Shown here: in pieces, positions 1 through 13,339 of the stretch | Position numbering within the stretch: the stretch's first letter is position 1 | Layout: every line of letters starts with the position of its first letter | From: Linnemannia elongata | Lineage: Eukaryota; Mortierellomycota; Mortierellomycetes; Mortierellales; Mortierellaceae | DNA length: 64,000 nucleotides | Assembly: GCA_036320915.1 (NCBI GenBank) | Contig: JAXBDG010000008.1 | Location: 1,488,001-1,552,000 of the forward strand | Direction: 5' to 3' | Made by a program: the position numbers and the translations under genes | The notes under the pieces: generated by a model | Databases searched by the model: none | The model's input: only the letters and a program-made list of their open reading frames with translations | What the model was told of the DNA's origin: nothing

Positions 1-67
1 TTACTATCGTACCTCATGTGGATTAATCAACCTTCTTCGTTCTGTATCTACTTGACAAAACCAAAAG

Positions 68-261
68 GCGACAACTTGACGTTCTTCTACCCTTCGAGCG
101 AATGGGAGATGGACCAGCCCTTCCCCTGCTGGTGCGGCGCCGACCAGTGCGTCAAGAACATCCAGGGCGCCAAGTTCTTGTCCCAAGAGACCATGAACCG
201 TTACTTCCGCACCAAGCATATTCAAGACCTGTTGACCGAGCGCGATGCTGCCTCTGCTTAA
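68..261 (+). CDS. SET-domain family protein, last exon only (5' partial)
   Basis: This is the terminal exon of a gene that begins left of the window. The exon opens after an intron acceptor (aaaag at 63-67), and the first codon is split across the junction. It encodes about 64 residues ending in TAA at 259-261. The readable part begins GDNLTFFYPSSEW and continues into a CWCG-x3-C cysteine cluster, KNIQGAKFL and a C-terminal RYFRTKHI stretch. In family terms this resembles the end of small fungal SET-domain proteins, where the post-SET cysteines follow the last strand of the methyltransferase fold. The catalytic core lies outside the window, so activity and substrate cannot be judged. An ATG at 16 lies in the intron and is not a credible start. 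The family call rests on the CWCG/QGAKFL pattern alone. Confidence 0.6.
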
Positions 262-1102
262 ACGCAGGACGAAGAAACAAAGAACAACGAACGAAAAACG
301 TGTCTTGTATTTGTCAAAGCATGCATGCATACATTTGTATGTATGTATGACGGAGCTTCAACCACCCCCGTGCCAAAGGCCGGAGGGAGGGGTACCATAG
401 AGAATTGAAAAGCGAGCCCCTTCTATGTAATATACCACTACTTTTTTACTTTGTATATACTTGATATTCTATCGTTCAATTGTGTGTTAACTGTTGACGT
501 GAAGAAAAAGGCTACTGAAAGCGAAGGATTGAGAAGCCGAGAGAGAGGAAGAGAAAGATCGAGAGTAGCCCTGTGTCCGGATGAAATGAGGCCGAGGTGG
601 GGTAGTGTGAGGAAGGAAAGAGGAAATGAATGGAAGTCTAAGCGGATGAAGAAGCTGGTTTGCCGGCGTGGGTGGTGGGAGAGGGCAGAGGGGTATTGGT
701 CGGGCTCGAATCCAACTGGATCAGCGAGGCAACGGGCGGAAGGGAGGGAGGGAAAAATTTACGATTTTCATGTGGGGAAAGGAGACGAGGGAAAAGTAAA
801 AAGGAATGGCCGGCCTTGCTTGATATGTGTTCATTCCAGAAATGAGGACTCAACTCCTACTCGACAAAAGAGTTAGAGGGAAGGAAGGCATTGGCAAAAT
901 AGCAGCCTACAAGGGCACAGGAGGAATAAGGGTACCGGCGGACAGCATTTCGACGGATAATGATCATCCAAGGTTCAATCGCAAAACATTGTCCCCGGAC
1001 TCAACTTCACTCCTCTCCTCTCCTCTCCTTCACCGATCGAACGGTAGTTATTCTCCAACACAACGAGCAAATAAAAAGGACACTCCCTCCCTTTCTGTTT
1101 CG

Positions 1103-1133
<31 letters not shown>

Positions 1134-1188
1134 CTTTGAATCAACTCATCACTCTCCCCTCTCTCATCTCCACAAACACACTTTCACA
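262..1188. other. Intergenic: SET gene 3' flank and SDR promoter/leader
   Basis: There is no convincing coding sequence here. Roughly 500-900 is purine-rich, and 1010-1030 is pyrimidine-rich. A TATA-like ATAAAAAGG lies near 1071-1079, about 110 bp before the dehydrogenase start. A 30-base T run (1104-1133) sits inside the presumed leader. Short open frames in this stretch are low-complexity and look like chance. Confidence 0.6.
1104..1133. repeat. Poly-T tract in the SDR leader
   Basis: An uninterrupted run of about 30 T lies 55 bp upstream of the dehydrogenase ATG. Pyrimidine-rich leaders recur upstream of several genes in this window. Confidence 0.9.
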
Positions 1189-2563
1189 ATGTCCGCCATT
1201 GCCGCTAACCGTGTCTCGGTCATCATGAACCACCTCTCCAGCAGTGCCTCGCACCCCGCCGGTCTCTTGGCCGGCCAGGTTGCCATCGTCACCGGTGCCG
1301 GGTATGTGTTCTCTCAGGATCGATCGATACACAATGACTACTCTCCCACGCGCATACACACGCACACGACTTGTCCGACTAACAGATATTCTTAATTCCA
1401 TGCTATATATAATACTTTTAGTCAGGGTATTGGTGGTGCCACCGCTCTTCTCTTCGCCAAGGAGGGTGCCTCCGTCGTCGTCAGCGATCTCGATGACAGT
1501 AAGTCCGAAATACAACCGATCAATTGGAAAACCATATTTTTGTTCACCGTCACCACGAGCTACCGACCTTCTTGATCTGACATATATCTTTCCCCTTTCT
1601 GTTTGATGGCTCATTGTAGACAAGGGCAAGGATATTGCCAACCAGATCATCCAGGCCGGTGGAAAGGCCATTGTCGTCTCTGGCGATGTCACCGACCTTA
1701 CCTTCCCCGAGCGTTTGATCGAGGAGACCGTCAAGTACGAATCAGTTGCTTTTGTTTCTTTGATCCGGAGCTGTGCTTTTGGGTTACCTTCAGTCTGATT
1801 TGCCTGTCTTAACCCAACCACCCTCTCCAATTGGATCGATCATCAAAAACTTAATAGGGCCTTTGGAAAGATTAACATCATTGTCAACAACGCCGGATTC
1901 ACCTTCGACGGCATGCTCCACAAGACCACCGACAAGCAGTACCAGCTCATGCTCGAGGTCCACAACGCTGCCCCCTTCCGCATCATCCGCGCCGCCGCCA
2001 AGTACATGCGTCTCAAGGATGGCGAGCCCCGTTCCATCGTCAACGTACGTACTCCATTCTTTTCGTGTCTCCATTGCGTTAACATCGCGGTTTTGCTTTA
2101 TTGTCTAATGTCCAAAACGCGCTTCGATCTAACATGCCTTATGTTCCTCCTGCGATATGATACTTAGGTCTCCTCCACCTCTGGACTCCACGGTAACGTT
2201 GGTCAGGCCAACTACGCCACCGCCAAGGCTGGTATCATTGGTTTGACTAAGACCGTCGCCAAGGAGTGGGGTCCTCTCGGTGTCCGCTGCAACACCGTTG
2301 CCTTTGGCTATGTCGACACCCGTTTGACCCGTGCCAAGGAGAACGGCGAGACTATGGTTGTTGATGGCCAGAAGATTGCCCTCGGAATCCCCATGGGCGC
2401 CAAGAAGGAGGCTCCCCCACCTGCTGTTGTCTTTGCCGACACCCCCTTGAAGCGTGCTGGTCAGGTCGAGGAGGCCGCTGGCTCGATCCTCTTGCTCTGC
2501 AGTCCCTTTGCCTCCTACGTTACCGGCCACACCCTCGAGGTTACTGGTGGCAAGGGCATTTAA
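1189..2563 (+). CDS. Short-chain dehydrogenase/reductase (FabG-like 3-oxoacyl reductase type)
   Basis: This is an NAD(P)-dependent oxidoreductase of the classical SDR family, closest in style to 3-oxoacyl-ACP reductases. Five exons (1189-1301, 1422-1498, 1620-1734, 1858-2044, 2168-2563) join in frame to 295 residues. The four introns are all 120-123 nt. The cofactor motif TGAGQGIGG is assembled across intron 1. NNAG follows in exon 4, and the catalytic Ser-Tyr-Lys set is in exon 5 (S167, Y180, K184; NYATAK). Exon 5 carries an insertion of roughly 30 residues between the VDTRLT segment and the C-terminal TGHTLEVTGG, so the substrate loop is longer than in bacterial FabG. No targeting signal is clear. 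The start is the first ATG after the poly-T leader. A polyadenylation signal follows at 2589. The physiological substrate is not evident. Confidence 0.9.
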
Positions 2564-2588
2564 GTCCATTTTCCTCGTTGTAAATATT

Positions 2589-2594
2589 AATAAA
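2589..2594 (+). terminator. Polyadenylation signal AATAAA
   Basis: A canonical AATAAA lies 26 bp after the dehydrogenase stop codon and is the likely 3'-end signal of that transcript. Confidence 0.55.
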
Positions 2595-3249
2595 ATAGAG
2601 ACATTTTAAATCACATAATGCCATTGCTTTGGGTCCATCCATACCCATGTCGTTTTGTATCAACATGCTCCTGCAATATCTAGTTGCACAACTGCACTGT
2701 TGATGTCATGTTTATGTTTTGATTTTGTATGAAATTGAAGTATGAAGTAAGGATTGTCAACAGGTTTTCTTCTTCTGGCCCCATTGGCCCAGTAAAGGAC
2801 TGACGGCTAAAAGCTTTTTACACTGTTTCTAGTTCTCATCGCCCTCCGTTTCACTTGGAGGAAAAGGGTCTCCTTGTGCAAATTCCCGCACACACAAGGC
2901 GCACATTGCTGCACGCCCCACACATGCGGGGAACGATTGGAGTCTTTTCCCATTTGCGGGGTGGGATCAGTTTTGTTCAAATGAGACTGGCTTTTACCAT
3001 GATTTATCAGTTTGCGTGGTCTGTCCTTTAAGTTTGTTTTAATGGGACCCTATTTTATCATCTTGACGACGATCAATGTGGTAATGATGTGTGACGGCTC
3101 CTTCGCGCTCGTACAAATCGTACAAATACTGGACGTCAGGGTGATCCTGTTGACTCTAGACAACTCTTTTTTCTCTCTTAACCCTCAACAACTTCAGCAA
3201 CAATCCAAGTCAACCAAGCACCACACACACGCACACGTTACTTTTAACC
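2595..3249. other. Intergenic: catalase promoter region
   Basis: No coding sequence is visible. Two GCGGGG-containing stretches lie near 2925 and 2957. A tandem 9-mer (CGTACAAAT twice, about 3110-3128) and a CA-rich leader before the catalase ATG are the only structure seen. No clear Yap1-type TTACTAA site was found. Confidence 0.5.
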
Positions 3250-5488
<2,239 letters not shown>

Positions 5489-5881
5489 GGGTTTGAGGGG
5501 GGATAGTCGCGTCTCTTTGCCACGCGCTCTCCTTCACACTCCGCGCACACACACGCACACACACAACAACAAACAATACTTGCCAACTCGCTTCGCCTCT
5601 ATTCACACGGTCATACATAGCAAAACTATATCAAATGCACTCATTTTTTTCGTAAATAGCCAAAGAAAAAGAACAAAAAAAACAACAAAGCAAAACATCA
5701 CGCTTTATTACTGTGGTTCATGAAAGATTAAGCTTTTTTCATTCACTCGAGATTCTGTTCGTTCTTTCGAGCTGTTTCTTCTTGATCTCAGAAAAAAAAG
5801 GGAGAGAGAAGGGGAGTAAAAAGAGAGGAAGGAAGAGAGGGATGGCGCGGTGCATGCGAGGGAGGGAAGGTGAATATATTC
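5489..5881. other. Convergent intergenic region, catalase and TBC 3' flanks
   Basis: 393 bp lies between two convergent stop codons. It is AT-rich, with purine-rich runs (5790-5850), as expected for two 3' untranslated regions. No gene is seen. Confidence 0.5.
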
Positions 5882-8800
5882 TTACACATGTGTGCCGGCC
5901 CTCTTTCGTGTCCTAAACACTCCCAGGGGTGAGAACCCACTGTTGTTAATGTTGCTGTTGCTGGCGGACGATGGCAATGTGGTTGGGGGGATGGGGGGTA
6001 AGGGTACGATGAACGAGGCCGAGGAAGGGGATTGAGGAGGAGGAAGGGGAGGAAGCAAGTGTTGGGAGGGGAAGGGTGACGAGGGAGAAGGTGTAGGGGT
6101 AGTTCGCAGACTGGACCCAGAGTTTGGCCGCGACGAGGAATACACAGTGGATCCGCCATTGGCCATATTGTTGGTATTGACTGGGATCAATAGCGGTGGT
6201 GGCGGCGGTGTATGCTTCCTCTCTGGTCCTCTCCCTATCATTGCCAATTTCTCCAAATCCACCTCGCTCTCCTCTACAGTAACATCATCACCCTTCTCCT
6301 TGTGGTCGTTCTTGTTAGTTTTGCTGATGTAGCCGTTGTGGGTGTCGTCGTCGTCGTGGGTCGAGTCGATATTAGGATTATTAATATTATTAATGGTATG
6401 GTTGTCGTGATCGGGATCCACAGGTGAGGATGCCTCTTGGTTCATGTCAGAGGCCGTTGCTGTAGATTCCATCGTGGTAGCGGTAGTTGTTGTTGGAACA
6501 GTGGTGGTCGTAGTAGCAGAAGTGGAGGGTTCGGCGACGACGACGATTTTGTCGGTTCGCGACGAAGTGGTTGCATGAGTCTTTGTGGTCTTGACAGAGG
6601 TGGCCGATGTGGGTGGGCTGGAAGTGGCTGTAGTAGTCGTGGTAGTGGTGATGGTGGACGATGCTGTTGCTGTCCTGATCCCCCTCAGAGAGGCAATCAT
6701 AGACCGTTTGTTCTTCTTCTTGTCCTCGTCCTCCTCCTGTTGTTGCACTTGTTGCTTCTCACTGAGAGATCCGGTTCCTGCACCAGCACCAGAAGCAGCA
6801 GTAATGACGGCAGATTTACGCGCACTGGCCTCTTTGGTATCCATCTCGTCAGCAGTGAGGGCACTCATCTTTTCAAGACTCTCTCTCCGCAACCGGATTC
6901 GGAACGCCGTCCTGTCCAGCAACACCTCAGGCCCCAGTCTCTCAAGAGGTACATGAAGCAAGAAGTCCATACACTCGGCACTAGACGGACAATTCTCCAG
7001 CAGTGTCGACCGACAGATCTGTAAGATACCCAACCCGATCCGGAAGAGCGTCTTGACCCCGTCGAAATAAAACACATCCCAGACACGGAGGACAGATGCC
7101 CAAGGGAGGGACAGTGTGAAGAGGGTCAGGAACCAAGGGGTGATGTACATGATCGGCGAGACGTCATTGGTTTCAAGGTGCTGGGCCAGTCGAGGATCCT
7201 GTGCTTTTAGGAGTCGTTCAAACACCACAGCGTCGATTCGGAGTTGTCGCAGCGTCGGCGTAAAATAGTCGTTCAGATATCCACCCTCCAAGGTTGCAAC
7301 CAGGAGCCAAAAGGCCTCTTCGACAGGCATTTGCATCAACATCATCCCGACAAGACGGCCCATTCCCTGACAGTAGCCCACACTGGGCTTGTAATGTGCA
7401 TAGGCCTTGAGGATCGAGTGAAGATCCTCTTGGCCAGTGCCGCCCATCCCGTCTCGGAAATGGACATGGTCCGGGTAGCAGCGGTGGACGTCCCGTGCGA
7501 TCACGTCGTGGATAGGGAGGTGACCCCGGGTGAGGAGGTCCTGGAAGAGGCCCGGCTTGCGGTAACGGTCGACATTGGCGAGGAACTGCCAGACGCGCCC
7601 TCGGATCGATGACGGTACTCCTCCTCTCGCCAATTTCTTAAACTATTTTGTTTTTTGTGGTTGTGTTAGTAAATCTATTTGGACAATACCGGCTCACATG
7701 CATGCATGCACACACAAAATGAGAACTAATTATTTACCTTGGTCAGCTTTTTGACTTGGTCAGGTTGGAGTTGGCTCATGGCCTGGATCCACTTGATTTC
7801 ACTCACACGATTGAACTCATACTGTTTCTTCACGTTTCGCTTCCGCTCATGCTCTGCCAAAAACGACCCCGGCTCAGATAACCTCGCCGCCAGCTCACTG
7901 ACCATCGATCCAGTCGGCAACTCTCCCGGAGGATGGTTGTGATTGCCTTGTTGGCCGTCGCATCCGCCATTTCCATCTGGCTCACAGATGAATCCATAGT
8001 CGTTCACAAGCACTTGCCTCCGCCTCTCCTTCCGCACTCTGCCCAATGGTGTCGCACGCCCACCTTCCTCGCCTGTAGCACCAGTAACATGCTCGTCCTC
8101 CTCCAAGTCTGAGTCCTCGTCCAGATCGTCCAGATCCTCATCCCCATCATCGAGGATAATCATGCTGTTCCGTTGAGACCCCACTCCTGACAACTCGAAT
8201 CCATGATAAGGCTGACCTCCATACCCAAATCGTCTCTTTGGATCCTCCTCCTCAACTGACGGAAACGATCTCCGCTTCGAGACCATCCCGAACCAGTTCC
8301 CCATCATCGACTTGGAAGGTGGAGTTGGCTGCTTCTCTGGAATCATTTGTTGCTGCGATGTCAATCCTGTTCCTGGCGGTGGTGGTTGATTTAATTGCTG
8401 TTGAAGGCTCTGTAGTTGAAAGCGTTGCGGAGATGCTCCTGCAGACCGTGAACTCCCCATGGTCAGAGTCGTCGCATCGCTCACTCGTCGCTGGTGACCT
8501 TTCTTCTTCTTCCGCTCTTCAGCCGTCACGCGTTCGTCTGTTATTGTTGCTGGCGCCAAAGTAGTCGGTAAAGGAGGTAAAGGTGGTAAAGGTCCCGATC
8601 CTGCCCGCACATGTAAATGATCTCCACCGACACTACTGCTGCTTGTATGTTGATCCAAGATTCTGTCGCTGCTGTTGGCAACGATATGAGCGTGTTCAAG
8701 CCCAACCGTCATCCTCCTCTTGGGTCGAATTGTCCAATCCGAGGGTCTTGCTGGTCCCGAGTTGGATCGCTGATGACCCCCTCCCCATAGTGGCCAGCGC

Positions 8801-10497
8801 TCAAACTTGAAGACTGACATCGAAGAAGAGGATATTGTAGATGCGGGTCGTGGCGGACTACTTGGTGGGAGGTCGATCGAAGTCGGACTTGTCGTCGGGA
8901 CAGCAGTTGCAGTCGTTTGTGAGGTCTTCTGTTGCTGTTGCGGTGCAAGAACTGAATCCAGTTCGAGTGACGGCCTAGACGTCTCCCGAACAGACCGACT
9001 CCGAGGTCTGCCAAAGAACCCCGTGCTCTTGGCCGTACCAGCACCGCCACTCGTACTGGGAGAAGAAGAATCCTTAGAATCCGTGAACATGTGTCCATGT
9101 CGATCGCCGCTCGCACGAGACAAAAAGGAGGCCGAGGCAGGGAAGAGACGAATGACCTTGAGGTCGGCCGGCTTTGTCGATCCACGATCTGCAAACAGTC
9201 CTGCCTCGGGCGCGATCGAGAAGCCTGCCTTTCGGAGCACATTTTGAGTTTTGCTCTTCAAGTCGTCCAGGACAGAGGACCGGGAATGGTCGTGATGGTG
9301 TGTTGGATGATGCTGCGATCGCTGCGAGGTCGGTGGTGCTGGAGGGACAGCTGCTGCTGGCGAAGGTGAGTTTACGTGAGGGTCTTTTCCTGGATCCATT
9401 TCGTCCGCAGAGGGTGGTGCTAATGAAGAGGTCCACGAACACGACGACGAATTCGACGAGTGACCTTTGCCTGATCGTGAATTGGCGATAGAAAACTTTA
9501 CAGATGCGCCACCTTGTCCTGGTCGTAGTTCGTCCTTGGTGGAGGTGGTGGGGATTGAAAGCCGCTGGCTTGTAGAGTTCTCGGTGGGTGTTGCCTCCAG
9601 CGCTGTTCCAAGTTGAGCTGTAAGCGGCGTGGATGCCTTGGCGAGGGGATGGTGATGATGATGATGATGGTGGTGCACTGGAGACGCAGATCGAGAGGGA
9701 GACGACAGAGAGTTGGTCGAGGACATTGGAGTCGAGAGCTGGTAGATGGGCGCGACGACCATTGGCACGAGCCTGGGCTGCTGGTGGTCCCGCTGACTAA
9801 AGACGTGGGACTTTATAGCGAGCATGTTGGCGGTGAAAGAGGCTGAAGAGCTGTTGCTGAGATTTGCCATAGAGGAGGCTGTCGATTGAGTCGAAGGCGA
9901 GAGGATCCCGGTTAAAGAAATAGTCTTTTGCCGATGATATCCTTTGGGGTAGAAAGAAGTTGGAACGGGTTCTTTGATGGCCGCCAAAGGGTACTCTGCT
10001 GTGTCAGTAGTCGATTCTTCTTTTTGTTGCTGGAGCTCCTGATCCTGCTGTGTTGGCAGGTTTCCATCGTCCCGTTCTGATACCACGGTGTAGGAATATG
10101 TCTCTTCTTGGTATGGAGGCATAACAGTTTCTTCTGTCGACGGCGATAAAGATTCCAACTTTTCTTGTACAACATCATCAAGGGGAACTGTGGCCAGTCC
10201 CAAATCGTCTCCCGTGCTGCTATCCGCCTGCATTTCCTGCTCTTCCTCCTCCTCGAATGAGAATGACTGTCCATTATCTTCAGCTATTATTGTCTCTGGC
10301 GCTGGTGCAGCTCCTCCTGTTCCTGATTTCAAGGGGCTCAAGAAGGCGGCCATGGATGGTAATGGTGTATTGGTATGAGAATGATGACGAGAGGTGGTAG
10401 TGTAGTTGTTGTGGTGGTCAATTTCGAGAGTTCCTTCGTTGTCGTTCCGGGTATTGTTGTAGGAGGATGGTGAGGGTGTTCTAGAGCGAGTCTTCAT
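5882..10497 (-). CDS. TBC-domain RabGAP with a long disordered N-terminus
   Basis: A GTPase-activating protein for Rab-family GTPases in membrane traffic. Two exons are read: 10497-7738 and 7642-5882, joined in phase 0 (LTK then FKKLARGG), for about 1,506 residues. The TBC domain starts near residue 925 (GGVPSSIRGRVWQFL). It has the arginine finger Arg974 in IARDVHR and the glutamine finger Gln1012 in YCQGM, so it should be catalytically competent. The conserved PWFLTLF and RVWDVFYFDG segments follow. The first 900 residues are Ser/Thr/Pro/Gln-rich, with a ten-His run near 9650-9680 and an acidic patch. The C-terminal tail is Thr- and Pro-rich. The start is uncertain: the frame stays open to 11073, but that extension translates a pyrimidine-rich leader, and a 5' intron (about 11398 to 10879) is possible. 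The first plausible ATG is at 10497 (MKTRSRTP). Confidence 0.85.
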
Positions 10498-13339
10498 TTG
10501 CTGGGTGGCAGTGGCAGCCCAAGGCGGTGTCGGCGAGGCGGGAGAGACAGTGACAGTGGATGGCGAAGAGCAAGAGGGGGAAGATGACAAGGAAGAGGTA
10601 GGAGACGGGGAGAGTAAAGTTGACAAGGCCAAAGGAGTTGTTGGCAAAAGAGTCGAGTGAGAAGAGGACGACGAAGGTGGAGGCGAAGAAGAGTGTGGAG
10701 GGTTGGAGGAAGGAGGATGAGGGGGAGTGGGAGTAATAGTATGAAGAGGCGATGAGGATGACGACAAGGGTAGGATGGGATGGCCTCTATTCTTGTCGTT
10801 GAGATCCTTGTCTGTGATATCCTTGTGGCTATCCTGGTCAGAGGTGGAGGTGCGACCGAAGGAGCCTTCGCAAAAGCCCTGTTTTGCCAACAAAAGAAAT
10901 AGAGGTCCGTCCAACAGTAGTGCCGGGAAAGAAAGGTAATGAAAGAAACAGATAAAGAGTGAGTAAAAAGAAAGAAGGGAGAGTCTGCGACGGAGAGAGT
11001 GGGGAGAGAGAGTGAGGTGGAGAGAGGGAGAGAGAAAAGTGAAAAAAGTGAATGGGCACTGTTCGTTGTTCAAGGGTCAATTGGGTTCGTTTCCTTTGCT
11101 GTTTGTTTGCCTGCTTGGCTGCTTGATTGTACAGCATGCTTGTTAGCTGTTGTTGGGTGTGCTTTTCCTGTGCAACTGTGAATCACTCAACCCACATCAC
11201 ACACGCTGCTGCGTCCTGTCCTCCCTTCCCTTCTCTCCCTCCCTCCTTCCCTCTCTCTCTCTCTCTCTCCTCTCGTCCCTTCTCCCTTGTTCCCCTTCTT
11301 CCCTTTTCCCTTGTTTTCCTTCCGCAACCCTCCTCCTCGTCCTCATCATCCTCCTCCCCCTTTTTTTCCTTTCTTATTTTTTTCAGTCGTGTTCTTACCA
11401 GCACTGGTCCCTTTTCCAGACGATCCGGTACTACCGTCCGCTCTCCTAGATGGCGTATTGAACGAAAAAAAAAATAGCGAGAAGGAAACTGTCAGAATTG
11501 AAAGGAGGGGAGTAGGTCAATGAAGGATTTAAAGGAAGGGAAGGAGACGAAGAAGAAATAAGAGGATGAAGGGGAGAGGGATGAAAGAAAGAGGCAATGC
11601 CAATTGAACGAAAAAGGTTGTAAAAAAACGTAATGTTGGGAAAGGTAGCCCGCGGAGTGTCAGGGGCAGGCAATACACACACAGAAAAAGAGGGGGGGGG
11701 GGGAGGAGGAGGAAAGGAATAACCAAAAAAGCAGGATGCAACAGGACAGCGGGATAAAGTTTCCAGCTTATGGATGGATGCAGGTGATGTGACATGATGA
11801 GTTGTTCCATGGTTTCTTTCTGTTTGCTTGCTTGTTTCTACAATTTCATATCCCCCTGCCTCGTTGCATTGCCAAACGGGACAGCAAATGGGACCGTGGC
11901 GCCCACCCATGAAATTATATATGAGGATCTTACGGGAAGGAAAGACAGAACACTCCTGAGGATCACCATCACCCTCTGAATCAGTTTCAATGATGGTGCC
12001 TGAACGATGTCTCATATTTTATGTGAAGAGGCGGAATACAAAAAACATGAAATGGGCAAGCTGTGCGAAGGCAGTCGTGATGGGGTGAAAAGGAATGAAA
12101 GAGAGATGAACTCGATTCGAAATGGCACAACTCAATTGCCATCCTTTTTCTCTCGCACAAAAGAAAACAGAGGAGACACGTTAGGGAGAGCGAACACAAG
12201 AACAGGCAATGTGTTTTTGTGTATATGTGCATGGCACAGCCAGGCTAAGCAAAGACTACAGAGCCTTCCTTCTGCCGAAGAGCATTGCCATGGACAAAAC
12301 CACGTCTATTGTCCTCCTTGAACGGATATTATAAAAGAGCAGAAGAAAAAAAAACCGATGGGCTCATATGGAGCTAAAGATATCTTCGTTTAGGAACAAA
12401 CCTCCAGCGATGAATGTGGAATGTGAAAGGAAAAGTTACCATGGACTTCAAGTTCATGCTCATGCACATCGTCTTCGCTGATGAGCAGCATCCGCAAGTT
12501 GGACAATAGTAAGATTAAAAGGGAGTAACACAGAGCAGAGCACAAAGTGGAGAAAAGTATCAGCAGCTCAATGGAAAAAAGAGATGGTAGGGGGTGAAGG
12601 AAGACGAGACAGGGTGGTTGGATGAAATAAGGGTTTATTCAAACGTATGTAGATTGGGTAAGGGGAAGAGAAATGAAGAAGAGAGGGGAGGGGGAGGGGG
12701 GTGATTCATGCGTCCAAGAGAACCATGCGAAAGAAACGAGAAATGAACCCAACAACGCGAAAAGGCAGACGGTAAAGGAGACACTGGCGGGTCATCGGTC
12801 ATCGGTCACCCGCGGCTGCGATCACGTCTTTCTCGCAACGTGTCAACACGTCTTGCTATGATATGCTAGCCATCCTATCCATCCTACTCATTTTCAATAT
12901 GGGCCATGCTGTTTCGAGAATCACAGGATATTCTTGTTAAGGGTACACGAAGAAACAGAGTGCAAGAGAAAAGTGGACAACCATGATCATGACTCTGACC
13001 TTCCCTGACAAAAGGCGGACGTTACTTTTGTTGACGCCACGTTTTTATTTGTCTGATTTTTTTGTTTTTTCATTCAGGGTCAGGGTCACGCCCGGAATAT
13101 TCTTTTTGTGTTCAGATAAACCACACAAACACACAAACACGAACAAAGAGAACAAAAATGCACATGAGAGTGTGAAATGAGGGGTTTTATTTCGAACAAT
13201 TATCCTCCGCTCCGTTATCTTTCAACGAAAAAAAAACAAAAAAAGTACGAAGAAAAAAAATGTTACGCCAACGCCAATGCTAACACCAATGCCCTTGTTC
13301 ATGCCAATTGCCATTACAGGAAAATGGGGATGATTTCTT
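10498..13339. other. TBC promoter/5' leader and bHLH-1 3' flank
   Basis: The stretch separates two minus-strand genes. From 10498 to 11073 the TBC frame stays open and Ser/Pro-rich, and may be extra coding sequence. A donor-like gtaaga (minus strand, near 11397) and an acceptor (near 10879) could bound a leader intron. About 11220-11350 is strongly pyrimidine-rich on the plus strand. A G-run (about 11692-11702) and several mixed A-runs occur. Three tandem near-copies of TCATCGG lie near 12785-12808. No conserved protein is seen from 11100 to 13339. Confidence 0.5.

Noticed and set aside
690..715. tRNA B-box-like GGGCTCGAATCC
   Set aside because: No matching A box or cloverleaf at the right distance; no tRNA can be folded here.
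1141..1830. 229-codon minus-strand frame over the short-chain dehydrogenase
   Set aside because: Antisense shadow spanning exons and introns, with no recognisable domain.
11446..12015. 189-codon minus-strand frame upstream of the TBC gene
   Set aside because: Pro/Ser/Phe low complexity translating a G/A-rich region; no conserved motif. It might be part of a leader but is not supported as protein.
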